Positions 10,462 to 21,541 of a stretch of 64,000 nt of DNA are shown piece after piece; the first letter of the stretch is position 1, and the number at the start of each line of letters is the position of its first letter. Under the pieces are notes generated by a model. That model saw only the letters and a list, made by a program, of their open reading frames with translations. It was not told the origin of the DNA and made no database searches. A program made the position numbers and the translations under genes. Source of the stretch: Blepharisma stoltei (Eukaryota; Ciliophora; Heterotrichea; Heterotrichida; Blepharismidae); contig CAJZBQ010000044.1 in the NCBI GenBank assembly GCA_914767885.1, forward strand, positions 620,001 to 684,000, written 5' to 3'.

Positions 10462-11140
10462 ATGCCAAAGAAGAGAGGATTTTGCTTTTATTACTGCCTG
10501 CTTATATCCATTTTTGCTTCGCTTTTCTTGGTAAGCACTAACATCCCCCCCCCCCCCTCCGTGAGCGAACAAAACCATTAGAAAAATCGCCATTTTTTGA
10601 CCAAAAACCCACCCTCCGTGAGTGAACAAAAATTTTTTTAATAGAAAAAAATTTTAATGGAAAAAAATTTTGATATATAAGTGATAATTAGTATAATGAA
10701 AATCTAGAGCTAATTCTGTTTAATTTTAAACAAATTGCGTTTTAAAACATAAATTTTGCAAATTAAATTAATATTTGCTTCCCAATTTTTGCAAATTAGG
10801 ATTTTTTTAAATTTCGAAAAAAATATATTTTTTATAAAATTTATATATAAATTTTTTTTTAAAAAAAAAAATTAACCCCCCTCCGTGAGCGAACAAAATT
10901 TTTTTGTTCGCTCACGGAGGGGGGGGGGGGAGTAAGTAGACTTATATTGCTTTATTGTGTGTTGCAGATTCCTTACAACTTGACGTAGAGGATAAGACTG
11001 AGCATTCTTCGACAGTTTTTATTGCAGCTGGGTTTTATGAATTTATAGCTGTATTAATGCTCATTCAAGGCTTTTTATGCACCAAGCGTCAAGGTCCAGT
11101 TCAAAATGAAGGCTATCAAAAGTTGGAAAATAAAGAATAA
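10462..11140 (+). CDS. RNASEK: Ribonuclease kappa-like membrane protein
   Basis: Exon 1 starts at ATG 10462 (MPKKRGFCFYYC) and ends at 10530. Exon 2 starts at 10940. The intron, once the MITE is removed, is GTAAGCACTAAGTAG, exactly 15 nt. The product is 89 residues with two hydrophobic helices: the first from about residue 8 to 31, the second within FIAAGFYEFIAVLMLIQGF, which matches the CFIAAGLYLLLGG signature of RNASEK. In other eukaryotes RNASEK associates with the V-ATPase and supports endocytosis. A V-ATPase subunit C gene lies 24 kb away. The germline copy cannot be spliced normally because the intron is 409 bp long before excision. Confidence 0.8.
10542..10932 (+). mobile_element. CTCC MITE, young copy 2, inside a 15-nt intron
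   Basis: 391 bp, near-identical to the copies at 6643 and 45158, flanked by TAA (10539-10541 and 10933-10935). The left end reads CATCCCC instead of CTCCCC. Excision with one TAA leaves a canonical 15-nt intron of the RNASEK-like gene. Confidence 0.92.
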
Positions 11141-11504
11141 TAGATAGATATTAGGACTTTATATGCTTAATAATTCATTCTATCTGAAACTCAAAAATTG
11201 CACATATCTGTGCTGAAATTCAAGCAAATTAATTCAAAAAATTAGTTAATCATGAATGTAATAGTTTGGAATTATTCTAAAACCAATATGGAATTATCAG
11301 TAAATCTAAACAACCCAGAAATAAGCTTTTTATAATAAATAAGAAAAGGTATCTGTCAAACTAATATAAAAATTATCTAATAAGTACTACTATTTTGATT
11401 ATTAATAATAAGTATTTTAAATACCTTAAATTAAACATAAGATTTTTATACTTCTATTTATATATAAATTAGCTGGCATCTAAAGCCCTCTGATAAACTA
11501 TAAA

Positions 11505-14500
11505 ATGGATGACGAGATTATAACTTCAAGCTTTTTCGAATGAATCGAAGCTAATGAAGACACATATGACTATCCGATACTCTTCAACTCTGCAGAGCAT
11601 CTTGTGCTTACTTTTACTCTTGACAACAATCTAATTAAGTTTGATTTCCAAGAAGTCTCCGCTACTTCAAGTTCCTCGAGTGCTCCAATCAAATCATGGA
11701 TAGAATGGGTAAACTCCTATTTAAATGATCGTGCAGGCGAAATTTTGACTGGGGAAATTAACCTAGGCCAAATCCTTGACAAAGTAATTAAAAAATACTC
11801 AGAATTCAAAGAGTTTGACTCAGACCAGGAAGGATTTTCTGATGAAGGAGAAGAGGAAGAAGACATGGACATTGACTATAGACAAGAAATTATTAGAGCT
11901 AATCAGGTCGAAGAAATAAAAAATGCACAAAGATATGGAAAAGGAGACCATTCCATGGAAGGAATTGCAGAGTACGCAGAAAAGCATTTTATTTTCCAAG
12001 AAGCCCAGAGAGCTGTGGAGTTGCTGGAAAGCACCTTCCAAAGATGCCCGCAGCTGAGGCACTCATGCAAAATTTATAACTACCCAGCGTTATGCAATAT
12101 CAGAATTGAACTGGATCTGGCGTTTTTGGATATTTCAGACAGTGTGATGAATATGTTGGGGCTAAATTATGATAATCCATTGACGATCAGCATGACTATC
12201 AGCGAAATAAAGTTAGTTCAAAGCTTAGAAGAGACCCAATGAACCACCTCTTTGTTGGGATCGTTAGGCTTTGAAGTCCTACAAGGAGGGCGCTAATCTT
12301 AATCTTAATTATAAGCAGGTGCGAGCCATATTGGTGATACAATTTTCTAAGGATTTGTGATTGAGGTTCATCTGCTTTTAGATATTTCGATTAGGCTTGG
12401 TCGCATAAGATGATGATTCGCTAGCAAGAGTGCCTGACACAACCTTTCTTCTTGATTGCTTAAGTAAGGGCAGCCTAAATATGAGCTAAAGCGAAATGCT
12501 TCTCCTTACCTTGTGGGCTCCAGAATTGTGTGGATAGATTATGAATTTCCCTGCATGCATCAGGCTCTTGGGATGCAGCTTGAGCCAAGAAATTGCCTTG
12601 GTGTCTGTAAAGAGTGAGGCTGCCTTTCTTCAGCAGCTATAAGAAAAAGAGTAAAAGCTTGGTACCCAGGCCGATTACTTTGCTTCTCGGAAGGAAATCT
12701 CTAGTTCTTAATGACTTTACGAGTCTCCTTGCACTTCCCACTACAAAGTCAAAGCTTACCTAAAATTCAACTACGAGCGGGCCTTAATTCTTGTCTGGCT
12801 TTTCTCCCAGCCGGCCTTGGCCATAAGATTGATAAATTGTATTAAGAGGCCGGGTGTGCTTTGTCGATATTTAATATGCATCCTGCAAGGAGGCTCGATG
12901 GACTCTTATGGCTGTAGAGAATATATATTAGGAAGAGTTAGAAAATTCCGAGATGATACTTACAATTGCATAAAAGCTCATGACTACCTGCCTTCAGTTC
13001 TTGCACTGTCTAGAGAAAACAGTGTTGAGCCTGATTCAAAAGGAATTGAGCATGCCGACATTCTAGAAATGATTGAGATGGGTTTTTCTGAGCAGCAGTC
13101 AGTTGCTGCTTTAAGGATTGCCAGAAAAAATAAAGATGTAGCTATAGATATGCTGACTGGAGGCATGAACCTAGGCTATGGAGTTGATTTCCAAGATGTC
13201 ATCATCCCATGCGACAATTTCTTTTATAACTTGCTTTTTTATATAAGAGACCGCCTACAAAAATGCACCAATTACTGCTTTATTTGCTATAAAAAGCATG
13301 AATTTGAGTCAATGAGACTAAGGCCTTGTGCACAAGAAATATGCGAATTTAGGTTCGAAGAGATTTCAGGACTTTCACTATATGCAGAATTAAGGTCAAA
13401 TATGGACTTAGCGATGCTAGATTTGTCATTAGCAGCTGAAGCTCTTACGTCTCCTAGAGCGCTCACTATTTTTGAGCCTTTTCCAAGTTTCATGCTTAAA
13501 TCTAACCAAATCAGAGGAAAAGCAGGATTTCTCAGCAAAGGAAGTGTAACTTACTCATCTGATATGGACTCTAATAAAGACATAAACCTTCTTCAACAAA
13601 TTTTTAGAGCCATGCCACATCCGTCAGCTTTATTAGAACAATCTCATGATGAAAATACTCTACGCGAAGCATTAACAACGATGTTAGGAGAAAATGGAAC
13701 ACTTGGATATAAAATTATGAGGTATATTGTAGCTACAAACCGGCTGATGCTTGTAAACTTAACTGGGAATAATCGAATAAAGCAGCTAGATAGAGTTCAG
13801 CAATATTTCGTCACAAATCACCCAGCTGAAGTTGAGAGAGCATTTCAAGCCAAGAAAAAGCAAAACGGCTCATTTTTTGCTTTTCACGGGAGCGCTATAG
13901 AGAACTGGTACTCAATATTGAGAAACGGCATCAGAAATCTAAGTAACACGCACATGATGACTTGTGGAGCTGCTTATGGGGCAGGTGTTTATTGTGCTGA
14001 AAACATAGCCACGTCACTAGGGTACACAAGAATGTCTGCTGGGAATTGCATTTGACCTCATGGGAATCTTCATTGTTCTTCAAAAGGATGCATGGCCATA
14101 CTGGAAGCTATTAACAAATCAGCAAATAAAAGCAGTGGAAGTGGCATTTATGTAGTGCAGGACGACACTGATGTTATCATTAGATATCTCTTGATTTTTA
14201 GTCAAAGTGACATTGGCGGAGTCAGCGTAAATGTGTCTGATCTTGGACTAGACAAGCATTATAAAAATTTTTCGGAGTCATTGAAAATAAGAGCACAAGA
14301 AATCAAGCAGCAAAGAATCAAGTCAGCAGTTGAAAGATCACTTAAAAAAGAACAAGAAGAGCAAAGAGCAAGAAAGCACTACGAAGAGTATAAAGTCATT
14401 AAAAAAGAAGCAGAAGAACAAGACCATCATCTTGATTCAAAACTTTCAAGCCTAGAAAAAGCTTATGCTGGCCAAGGCTCCACAACTTCAAATAAAAGGA

Positions 14501-14985
14501 TCCTTCAAGAGTATAAGTACCTGCAAAAGTCAAAAGAATGTAAAGGCTTAACTGTGGAGTTTGAAGGTGGCTCAAATATATATATTTGACTTGTCCATTT
14601 AGATATGAACAAATTTGAGATTCCAAATGAGCTTAGTCAGGATTTCGAAGCCTACGCAAAGCGTTACTCAAGAGAGAAAGAAATGCTTTTTGAAGTAAGA
14701 TTTGACTCGAATTTCCCATTTAATCCTCCGTTTGTAAGAGTAATCAGACCTCGTTTTGCATTTAGAACAGGGCATATTACAGTAGGAGGGTCAATATGTA
14801 TGCAGTCTTTGACTTCATCAGGGTGGATTCCTGTGAGGACAGTTGAAAGCATTTTTATAGAAATTCTATTCAATATGGCTGAAGGTGGAGCAAAGCTTGA
14901 CGCTACACAAGCTCACATCGATTATACACTTTCTGAAGCTCAAGATGCATTTAATCGTGTTGCAAGGGACCATAAATGGATTTAA
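11505..14985 (+). CDS. UBA-PARP-UBE2Q fusion protein (PARP6/8-like)
   Basis: ATG 11505; TGA codons at 11540, 12240, 14053 and 14587 are read as Trp. Removing the IES at 12282-12876 gives 961 residues. Domains in order: N-terminal region with an acidic stretch; UBA-like helix bundle (EMIEMGFSEQQSVAALRIA); PARP catalytic region with AFHGSAIENWYSILRNGI and GAAYGAGVYCAENIATSLGY, the HG...Y layout of the PARP6/8 clade; a charged coiled coil; and a C-terminal UBC fold with GGSICMQSLTSSGW, whose Cys matches the UBE2Q active site. It probably couples ADP-ribosylation to ubiquitin conjugation; the substrate is unknown. The same PARP plus E2 arrangement is known from fungal clade-6 PARPs. Confidence 0.85.
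12282..12876 (+). mobile_element. Retroposon-derived IES in the PARP-UBC gene (595 bp)
   Basis: A GC-rich insert flanked by a 12-bp near-identical repeat CCT(A/G)CAAGGAGG at 12278-12289 and 12882-12893, a retroposon-type TSD. The host frame shifts by one across it. Joining TA 12280-12281 to TA 12875-12876 restores the frame (VLCILQGGSMD), while exact TSD collapse gives VLQGGSMD. The insert contains several stops and no ORF of its own. Confidence 0.8.
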
Positions 14986-15133
14986 GTAATATTCAAAATA
15001 TTATTATAATTTCTGATTCCTTAATTTTATTGTTAGCTTATTGATTATATATAATAAACATATCAGAATCAGCTCGCTTAGATATGCATTAATTATCAGG
15101 AATAATATCTTATGATTTTATATTGCATAATAA

Positions 15134-17610
15134 ATGTCTAATATAGCATCTGCGCCACTATAGCATGCATTGGCGCTGGTTTCCACAGCAGCTTGGAGTT
15201 TTGCGAATCACCTAAAGTGACAAGTCAACTCCAGTTGGCAAAAGCATATCCCTTTGCAAGGATTTGCAAACTTGGAGTTGACTTATCTCCTTTAGGTGGC
15301 TCGTCACAGCTCCAAGTTGCTCTGGTAAACCCAGCGCCAAAGCACATTACATCTGAGTGGACGCTATATCAGGGGCAACATGCTTTTCGAGCCAAAAGGT
15401 CGGATAACTAGACTTTTAGAAGGCAAAGATTTGCCTGCTTCATTGGTGAACACATCAGAGATGCCAGCCAAAAACCCAATATCAAGACTCGCATCTTCTC
15501 TTTGGAACTATCTTTTTCCAAAGGCACAAATCAATATGCTGGTGCGGCCATTGCTCTTTTCTGAAGATCTCCCTAAAATCAAGCCGCTTTCAAGTGTGAT
15601 GGAAAATGCTCCTACACCTAGATATACATCTATTCCTGAAAGTCATCCAAAGACTCCTCCACTATCATGTTTGAATCGGATGAAAAATTTAGAGAGTGAG
15701 GCTAGCACTGTGGAACGACGCAAAAGAAAATGTCCAGAATCTCGGTTTTCTGATGGGGTAAAAAAGGTGAAAGTTGACTGTGCGGAGACAGGGGTCCAAA
15801 CTGAGCTAAGAAGACCAATTGAGTCACTAGCGTATAAAGCTCAGAAGAATGCTCCAGCTGTAAAATCTATGAAGCCGACGTGGGGAAGGCTCTCTATATC
15901 TTCTGCTGAACTCCCATCAAGCAAGTGGAATGGCCTGAGAACTGTAAAAAAGGAAGAATCTGGAAAAGAGCTATTTGAGAAGAACTTTGAAAAGATATTC
16001 AATAAGAATGATTTTAGGACTTTAAGTGAAGTAGTAAAGAAGACTGATTCATTAGAAACTTCGATGGATACAAAAGGAACAGATTCAGAGGAAGAAAAAA
16101 AGAATTCGAGGCCGATATTTAGAAAAGATATTGAATCGCTTAGTGAGAACAAAGTAAAACTGTTCTTCCTTGATATTTAACTAAAAATTATATTTAGATT
16201 TATCATTAATATATTGAAATACAATTAATAAAAAAATTTTTTACTACGGGAGGAGCTAGTGTTTCCAGCTACTCTCTAGATATCTGTTCAAGATGCTAAA
16301 AGGGAGACAGCAGCTGCAATATTTGTAGGCAACCTCATAGTGGACGTTAAGAAATAGAAAAATTAAAATTAGCCTAAGTTTCCAGCCATTCTTCAGATAT
16401 CAAGCAAGGCGAAAAGCCTTCTCTTTCACTTATGTCTGAATATTCCATTTCAATTAGTGGTTCAAAACCTAAACATAAAGAATCAGTCTCAAAGAAAAAA
16501 ACAATTGAAATTGCGAAGGTTTCTGGCACAGAAATTAAAGCAAACACTAAATCTATAAAGGAAACGGAACCTAATAAGCAATCCAGAGTTGGCTTTGAAA
16601 AACTATCCTCAAGCACAAGTGAAATTAAAGAAACTGACCAAGAAAAAAATATTTTTATTTTCCCAGAGCCTACAAAAAAAGAAAAAGCCCAATTCCCAAT
16701 TTTTGGTAATAATTCCAATTCTCAAGAGGGCTTTGGGAATTTGGTTAAAAAGGAAGAGAACAAAACTCAGCCGTTTAATCTCTTCAGTAATGTCCAAAAT
16801 GCTCAAGTGGATTTAAATACAAATACTATTAAGAAGGAAGAATCAAGTGCTATTCAAAACGAAAACAAAGAAAAAGAAATTGAAAAAATTTCGAAAGCAG
16901 AGTCAAGTATTTTCAATAAAACTTTGCCAGCAACTTTGACTAATCAAAACCCATTTGTGCAATTAGAGAAAAAAGATAATGATAATCAGACTGTAAATTC
17001 CAACACAAAAGATTCATCATCTCTATTTCAATCTCAAAACCCTTTCACACCTCAAAATACCAAAGTGGATACAAAATCACTATTCCCAACTCCTTTTTCC
17101 ACCCCATCAATATCTTCAACCTCAGAACCAACCAAAGTTCAAGACACTGAAAAATCCCAGCAGGTCGTAAATCCCTTCTTAAACCTGAACTCAGTCAACT
17201 CCGTTAAGCTTCCATACGTTTTCGGAGCCAAACAGCCAACTCCACCACCTATGACTTTCTCCCCCACATCAAATCCATTTGCTCCATTCCAATCACCTCA
17301 ACCTGAGATGACCCAAGACATCGATATGAAAGACGGAACTCCTCAATCAAGTCCCAAACTTGCCCCTCAATCTCAGCCTATTTTCACTCAAAACAGCTTT
17401 TCGCTCTTTCAATGTGCAACTCCAGTCCCCTTAAGCGTGCCTTCAACTCCTTCTCTATTATTTTCTCCACAAAGTTCAGCCTTCATGCAAGGAAACACAA
17501 GTTTCTCATCGCCGGTGCCAATGTTTGCTCAAAGCCAGCCAGCCACCCCTTCTCCCAGCACCCCAGGATCGTTTACATTAGGAGTGGTATCCAAGAAAGG
17601 AAAAAGATAA
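15134..17610 (+). CDS. FG-type nucleoporin, Nup1/Nup153-like
   Basis: ATG 15134; the first 9 codons are separated from the rest by the foldback IES (15161-15349), and a second IES (16176-16399) splits the middle. The joined protein is 687 residues. It is low complexity and disordered, rich in Ser, Pro, Thr, Lys and Asn, with scattered FG and PF dipeptides (IFGNN, GFGNL, VFGAKQ, NPFAPF) and an N-terminal segment with basic patches (RRKRKCPE). It ends FTLGVVSKKGKR; a basic C-terminus after an F-x-LG motif is typical of Nup1/Nup153, which sit in the nuclear basket. Both junctions are in frame. Confidence 0.7.
15161..15349 (+). mobile_element. Foldback (palindromic) IES near the nucleoporin start (189 bp)
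   Basis: Arms of about 65 bp, one starting GGCGCTGGTTTCC and the other ending CTGGTAAACCCAGCGCC, form a long imperfect inverted repeat with CACCTAAA and TTTAGGTG inside. TA 15159-15160 and TA 15348-15349 bound it, and removal joins MSNIASAPL to HLSGRYIRG in frame. GC content is higher than in flanking DNA. Confidence 0.75.
16176..16399 (+). mobile_element. TA-bounded IES in the nucleoporin gene (224 bp)
   Basis: Edges are CTTGATA at 16171 and CAGATATCAAG at 16394. Joining TA 16174-16175 to TA 16398-16399 reads LFFLDIKQGEKPS without a stop. The centre contains a GC-richer patch (ACTACGGGAGGAGC) but no element ends that I recognise. Confidence 0.7.
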
Positions 17611-17652
17611 AATTGTTGTTATATAATATTTTAAGCATTCTTTTATATAAAT

Positions 17653-18750
17653 ATGAGTTTTCCACTATCAATAAGAACACTAACGTGAACACGAGACTCC
17701 CATGGTCTATTTGACTATGAAACCAAATCAGTCATTGCTAAAAATTTCAAAACTGTGAAGACAGGACGAGTCGTTATAGCAGGCGACAACTGCGATTTTA
17801 ACTGTGAGAGCTCTTTACCGAGAGAGGGTGCACTTGTACAGGTCAATGAAGTTAATGGAGAATACATCGTCAGAGCAGAAAAGCAAGAACGATTTTGGTT
17901 TGTGGTAAAAGAGTATTCCAGCGATGATGGGAATAAAGGATACAAGCTGAATGAAGAAGATATTGTGAAAATCGGCCGGATCAAATTAAAAGTGAAAGAA
18001 ATAAATACAAAAGGGTATGAACCTATTCAAGAAACCAAAGAAGAGGAAAGATTGATGAATGGGGCAGCTTGCAGGTTTTGCTTAGGAGACACAGAAAAAG
18101 ATAGCAACCCTTTAATAACCCCATGCAAATGTGCAGGGAGTATGAAATATATCCACTATAAATGCTTACAAGTATGGCTTATGGAAAAAGTGAAGACCAA
18201 ACAGACTGGAAATTCAGTGTCCTACAGTTGAAGCCAGCTGCAATGTGAAATCTGCAAAGAAGCATACCCTACTTCAATTAGAATTGAAGGGAAAACCTGA
18301 CAATTAATCGACGTCAACAAGCCACCACTTCCTTACATAATTCTTCAAGACTTAAGGTCCGAAAGAACTGAGCAAAGCCTCCACGTTTTGTCATCAGTTG
18401 ACAACTCAGCTATAAAAATCGGCAGAGGTCATGAAAACGAAATCCGAATATCTGATATTTCAGTCAGTCGTTTACATTCCACAATAAAAGTCACAAAAAG
18501 TGGCTTCTATTTAGAAGACAACAACTCGAAATTTGGCACATTGGTACTGGCTAGGAAGCCAGTGCTGCTGAAGAGAAACTCTTCACTTGTAATTCAATGC
18601 AAGAGGACTGTTATATATTTCAGCCTAAAAGAGCCTCGAAATTTAATTAGTATTTGCCTTGTTTGCTGTGGAAGCAACTCACAAGTTGCTCCGGAACCTG
18701 GGCAGGTTGATGAAAGAGCAAGTGAGATGGATGGAGAAGAGGAAGATTAG
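17653..18750 (+). CDS. RINGv (RING-CH) plus FHA domain protein
   Basis: ATG 17653; TGA codons at 17686, 18229 and 18298 are Trp. In order: an N-terminal FHA-like beta-rich region, a RING-CH finger (CRFCLGD ... CKCAGSMKYIHYKCLQVWL ... CEIC), and a C-terminal FHA domain with IGRGHENEIRI, SVSRLHSTI and NNSKFGT. Such proteins are presumed E3 ubiquitin ligases that bind phosphothreonine partners; the combination is common in ciliates and other alveolates. The stop TAG at 18748 lies in the first bases of a retroposon. If the insertion is collapsed at its 13-bp TSD the frame would run 12 codons further (acidic tail, TAA 19205-19207), so the present C-terminus may be insertion-made. Confidence 0.85.
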
Positions 18751-19160
18751 ATTGAAGTTAGAATGGATCTTTTGGCCCCTCTCCGCTTTCGTAGACTTTG
18801 GGCTCCTCATCCTTAGCATCGGCTCGAATTCACTCCCTTTTCTGCCGACGTCACCAATAAATGGCAGCATCACCATCTCTTGGGGAGACACACCCAAACT
18901 CCTTGGGACGGCATATCTATCAGGAGATGGGCGATAGGGAGAAGAGGGGAGGAGTTTCCTTCTGGACCCCATTATCTTCGCATTCAGATATGCAGAGTTG
19001 TCACATGGACTCTGGTTTCCTTGTCTGCAGTATAAGGTAAAAAATCTGTTGTGGTGTTCCGACCAGGGAGGAAAAACCCACCTGGCACAAGTTCCAAGCC
19101 ACGCTCTCTTTAAACCCAAAAAAATGGGACTGGCCAAATAAGTCGCCATTTTATTTTTGT
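18747..19160 (+). mobile_element. Retroposon family B, copy 1 (414 bp)
   Basis: Flanked by a perfect 13-bp repeat GAGAAGAGGAAGA at 18734-18746 and 19161-19173. It shares its 5' end (TTAGATT-AAGTTAGAATGGATCTT), internal CCCCTCTCCGC, GACGTC and GGGAGACACACCCA-type blocks, and 3' end (TAAGTCGCCATTTTATTT) with the copy at 59456-59896. The 3' CCATTTTATTT is also close to family A. It provides the stop codon of the RINGv-FHA gene if it is retained. Confidence 0.85.
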
Positions 19161-19363
19161 GAGAAGAGGAAGAAGAAAGTGAACAAGAGGAAGATCGTTC
19201 AGCATAATTATTAATTTGCAAGCTTATTCTTTTAATGTAATTTTGTTGATTTGTAAGTTTTTTTAATTCTTTTAAATATCAAAATTTAATGCTGAGGAAG
19301 AGCAGTTGGAAGATATTTTATTTTAAATTATTTAGGCTATATATCTCAAAATTGAACGCAGGC

Positions 19364-19986
19364 TTAAGCCTTCTTTTGCACTAGTTTTTCTTGCAAACTT
19401 TCATATGGACTAATAATAAAGTTATCTTTTATAACAATTTTCCTGCCTTTAGGCTTTTTAGGTATGCATTTTCACACAAATTAATTATTTTTCTACCAAA
19501 AATTAGGTAATATTTATTTATTCACAATGAAAAGAATAAAATTTCTTTTCCAGGAGTTTTTGCCCTTCGAGTTTTGAAAATGTTCACTCTCGAAGACTCA
19601 GCTCCTGATTTGTTTGTATCTTTTTCTGTATCTAACTTTCTAATCGGTCCTTTCGCTACTGAAGTCTGTTCTTTTTCCATTCCAATCGGTTTCCAATCCA
19701 TTGCATCAGTTAATTTACAGGTCGTATTAAAAAGATCTTCCATGTCCAAACTCTGGGAAATGTTCAAAAATTCATTTGGTTTTACAACAGATCTTATTTT
19801 AAAACTTTTTCGAGACGGCTGAGGAGAGTTTTCTTGTTTTATTTCATATGCGGATTTATTTCTACGAGGATCTTGCATTTGGGGTGACTCTTCAAGATGT
19901 TCTAATGTGCTTGCCTGTGTTTCTGATGTTCTCTCAAAGGGTATTTTAGTTTTCTCGTGATTTGAAGGGGTGTGATAATGTCGCAT
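19364..19986 (-). CDS. Uncharacterised disordered protein with a 74-bp IES
   Basis: ORF from ATG 19984-19986 through a polar, Ser/Pro/Lys-rich region (QDPRRNKSAYEIKQE, IRSVVKPNEFLNISQ) to RRAKTPGKEIL. A separate coding-like segment (PKKPKGRKIVIKDNF ... QKKA) follows in another frame to TAA 19364-19366. Joining TA 19537-19538 to TA 19463-19464 removes 74 bp and gives 182 residues in frame. No domain recognised. It converges with the RINGv-FHA gene. Confidence 0.55.
19465..19538 (-). mobile_element. Putative short IES (74 bp)
   Basis: AT-rich, TA-bounded, separates two segments with good coding character. Its length lies in the size range of short ciliate IESs. Inferred only from frame restoration; there is no homologue to anchor it. 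Confidence 0.45.
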
Positions 19987-20603
19987 TGTTAAACTTGTAA
20001 TTTATAAAGGACTTAAGCAATTAAAGCAAAATAAAGTAAGCAAGAATGAAGAAAATCCATTTAATTTAGGAAAATATTAGCATAGTTTAGATTTCCTCCA
20101 TTTTTCATCTGTAAAACGATGGAAATTTATGTGAAGTTTTAAAGGAATCTTTTAGGAAGTCTTGAATATTTGTTTAGTTTTTTAATTTAAAATTTCATAT
20201 GTCATCTTAAATAGCATAGCTTCAAAATTTAATATTTAATGCTCAAGTGGAAATTCTCATTTTTTTTTGGATAGCATAATATATTAGTATGAATTGAACT
20301 TTTCTAAGCACAACGATTCCCTTATAGAATATTTTTTCTAGCTCTAATGCGTTAGTTTTTTCAGATCAGAATCTTTATAGTATAATTAATACTTTAATTT
20401 AAATGCAGGATTTTTGTTTAGGAATCTTTGGTAATAAGACTATGCTTCCTTGTATGAAGCGCTTTATTAATTTATCGCTACTTTAACTTAAGTTCCAAAG
20501 TTTTGATTTTTTAACGACTGTTCAGTGCAAATGCCAGCTATTTTTGGATTTATTTTAGAATCAAACATCTACATTAACAACATTTAATACTTAAAAGCGC
20601 TTA
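19987..20603. other. AT-rich intergenic region
   Basis: Between divergently transcribed genes. I see no ORF, repeat or structured RNA. It should contain the promoters of both neighbours. Confidence 0.6.
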
Positions 20604-20900
20604 CTCCCCCCTCCGTAAGCCAACAAAAAAATCTTGTTCGCTTACGGAGGGGGGTTAATTTATTTGTTTTTTACAAAAATTTATATATAAATTTTATAGA
20701 AAATTTTTTTTTTCGAAAATTAAAAATATCCCACTTCTCAAAAATTGGAATGCAAATATTAATTTAATTTGTAAAATTTATGTTTAAAACTTAATTTGTT
20801 TAAAATTAAACAGAATAGCTCGAGATTCCATGATAATAGTTATCACTTACATATCAATTTTTTTTCCATAAAAAATTTTGTTCGCTCACGGAGGGGGGTG
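20604..20900 (-). mobile_element. CTCC MITE immediately upstream of a start codon (297 bp)
   Basis: Flanked by TTA (20601-20603 and 20901-20903), with ends CTCCCCCCTCCGTAAGC and CTCACGGAGGGGGGTG, in reverse orientation to the 6643 copy. Only two bases separate it from the ATG of the LNR-TM-RING gene, so the 5' UTR and promoter are displaced by about 300 bp in the germline. Confidence 0.85.
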
Positions 20901-20905
20901 TTAGC

Positions 20906-21502
20906 ATGGTGACAAGGGTGCTTTTCCTAGTTATTTGCAAAATATTTCTAGTAAGTTCTTGCTTGTGCCCAAGCATTTACTTGGGAAATGGGCATTGTGA
21001 TTCAGCGTGCGATAATGCCGCTTGTAACTATGATCAAGGCGACTGCGATAAAGGAGGTTCAAGCAGTTCAGATTCAAAGAGCATAATTGCAACCATCGTG
21101 GGAGTTGTGGTTGGGATTTTTGTTGTTTTTTGGGTGTAATAAATATTTAGAGTTATAGGCTGCACAATTTATTGTAAATACCGTCAAAAGAAGAAAATCC
21201 AAATGGAGAGCTATCAAAATGACGCTGAAGCGAGTTCAGTAAGAGCCTCAGATGTAGAATCGTCTAAGTTACTGACAAAAGACGTAATCCAAAGAATATG
21301 TCCTTTAGAAAATTACTATATTGGAATTCCGATCGATGGAGAACCCGTGTGCAACCTTTGCATGACTGACTTCAAAATCGGCGACTGGATCAGACGAACT
21401 CATTGCATGCATTCATTTCATGCGAAATGCCTCGATGAATGATTATTATATAAGAATTTGAATCCCAAATGCCCTACTTGTGATATGCTGTTTTTGAGAT
21501 AG
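20906..21502 (+). CDS. Membrane RING-H2 protein with an extracellular LNR-like domain
   Basis: ATG 20906. An N-terminal signal peptide (VLFLVICKIFLVSS) is followed by a cysteine module GNGHCDSACDNAACNYDQGDCD that matches a Lin-12/Notch repeat, a Ser/Lys linker, and a TM helix (IIATIVGVVVGIFVVFWV). A 15-nt intron (GTAATAAATATTTAG, 21134-21148) leads to a cytoplasmic C3H2C3 RING finger (CNLC ... HCMHSFHAKCLDEWL ... CPTC). TGA at 21440 is Trp (DEWLL). The total is 193 residues. This is a compact transmembrane ubiquitin ligase with an extracellular LNR; ligand unknown. Confidence 0.8.
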
Positions 21503-21541
21503 TATATGAAGATTATATGTTTGAAAGATTATATTAAATTA

